From GCA-2862585 sp963991165 (GTDB lineage Bacteria; Bacteroidota; Bacteroidia; Flavobacteriales; UBA7312): 5,057 nt of DNA. A program made the position numbers and the translations under genes. The DNA lies in the NCBI GenBank assembly GCA_963991165.1, contig CAXDOW010000134.1:1-5057 (forward strand), written 5' to 3'. The stretch's first letter is position 1. Every line of letters begins with the position of its first letter. The notes below the pieces were generated by a model. That model ran no database searches and was not told where the DNA came from. It saw only the letters and a list, made by a program, of their open reading frames with translations. Positions 4,556-5,057 of the stretch are shown piece after piece.

Positions 4556-5057
4556 ATGGCAGTTCCTAGCGGAAACAATCACCTCAAGAATACAGCTGGT
4601 GGAGCTTTTACCAGTCAAACTCAAGGTGGTACACTTCTTGGAAACGCAACCAGTGGTTCCGTTATCACTAAAGCCTTTCCTCTTAAAGATGCTTCTGACG
4701 ACGTTGTGCAGCCTTCTGGAGTACCCGAAAAGGTCTACCCTGCCGGTGGAGGTATGTACGGAACTCAAAAGATCCTTTCTGGAGGAACTTTTGCTTATCA
4801 AGAAGCTGGAAAGTATGTTATCAGAACTATTAGTGCTACGCTTTCTGGTGTTGCTTCTGATGCTGTTTTGATTCCTGGTTCCAACTCTAGCAATGCTGGA
4901 AATTCGATTCATCAATTTATTCACGACTTTGGCGTTCGTCTGCTTGCCAAGTGGCGAGCAAATGAGTTTGCTTGGACTGGTCGCTATTCAAACGGAAATC
5001 CGATTACGCGACGATACCTATGGATCGACCGCTCGCATCCGAACCACGGTGAGGTGT
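4556..5057 (+). CDS. Probable phage virion structural protein, 3' partial
   Basis: The reading frame is open from ATG 4556 to the right edge (167 complete codons, no stop), so the gene continues beyond the window. The N-terminal half is rich in Gly, Ser, Thr and Ala with no signal or membrane segment (MAVPSGNNHLKNTAGGAF at the start; a GVPEKVYPAGGGMYGTQKIL stretch at 56-74). A strand-rich section follows (GKYVIRTISATLSGVASDAV at 85-104), then SIHQFIHDFGVRLLAKWRA. This composition is typical of beta-rich phage tail, head-decoration or fibre-like proteins, and the TATAAATA promoter just upstream is the kind used for late structural genes. I cannot name the virion component. The last part (from about residue 122) is richer in GC, and its six arginines all use CGN codons; the frame stays intact, so I read it as one protein. 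Antisense open frames here are shadows. Confidence 0.75.
   Translation, partial: MAVPSGNNHLKNTAGGAFTSQTQGGTLLGNATSGSVITKAFPLKDASDDVVQPSGVPEKVYPAGGGMYGTQKILSGGTFAYQEAGKYVIRTISATLSGVASDAVLIPGSNSSNAGNSIHQFIHDFGVRLLAKWRANEFAWTGRYSNGNPITRRYLWIDRSHPNHGEV

Noticed and set aside
4599..4871. 90-residue Leu-rich open frame on the plus strand
   Set aside because: It is a shifted-frame shadow of the structural protein gene, with no ribosome binding site; the Leu richness comes from the CTT/TCT codons of the true frame.
4436..4924. 162-residue open frame on the minus strand
   Set aside because: It is antisense to the structural protein gene and the promoter gap, has no ribosome binding site or recognisable motif, and is Ser/Arg-rich as shadow frames often are.

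Overview
The window is a densely packed, single-strand gene block from a tailed double-stranded DNA phage (or a phage-derived region). All ten complete or partial genes that I trust, plus one partial gene at each edge, read on the + strand; most are small, and neighbours overlap or sit a few bases apart with clear GGAG/GAGG ribosome binding sites. There is no tRNA, rRNA, CRISPR array or insertion sequence. Base composition is moderately AT-rich. The host cannot be decided from the sequence. From memory only, several of these small proteins resemble families seen in uncultured aquatic phages and in planctomycete-associated sequences; I could not check this.

Region 1 (2-2215) is a run of five genes: a papain-like (C1-type) cysteine protease cut by the left window edge, a membrane-anchored protein with a cysteine-rich zinc-ribbon-like domain, a 58-residue holin-like protein with two membrane segments (too short for many gene callers), and two further small proteins with one N-terminal membrane segment each. 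It looks like a membrane/lysis-type cassette, but only the protease and the holin-like protein carry recognisable hallmarks.

Region 2 (2327-4322) is a second cistron block: three small unrecognised proteins in an overlapping chain, a 210-residue unrecognised protein, and a compact sigma factor with recognisable region 2 and region 4 segments. It is bracketed on each side by one copy of a 66-68 base structured repeat (2221-2288 and 4351-4416). The two copies fold into the same three-tier hairpin, differ by compensating base changes in the stem, keep several unpaired bases, and end in U-rich tracts. They are probably terminators, perhaps with an additional RNA role.

Region 3 (4323-5057) is the longest non-coding stretch (233 bases), holding repeat copy 2, an 18-base AT-only perfect palindrome and an octamer TATAAATA that is the exact T4-type late promoter core, followed by a good ribosome binding site and a gene running off the right edge that looks like a virion structural protein. 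The most economical model is that the sigma factor encoded just upstream directs late transcription from this TATAAATA promoter into the structural genes, with the repeats insulating the transcription units.
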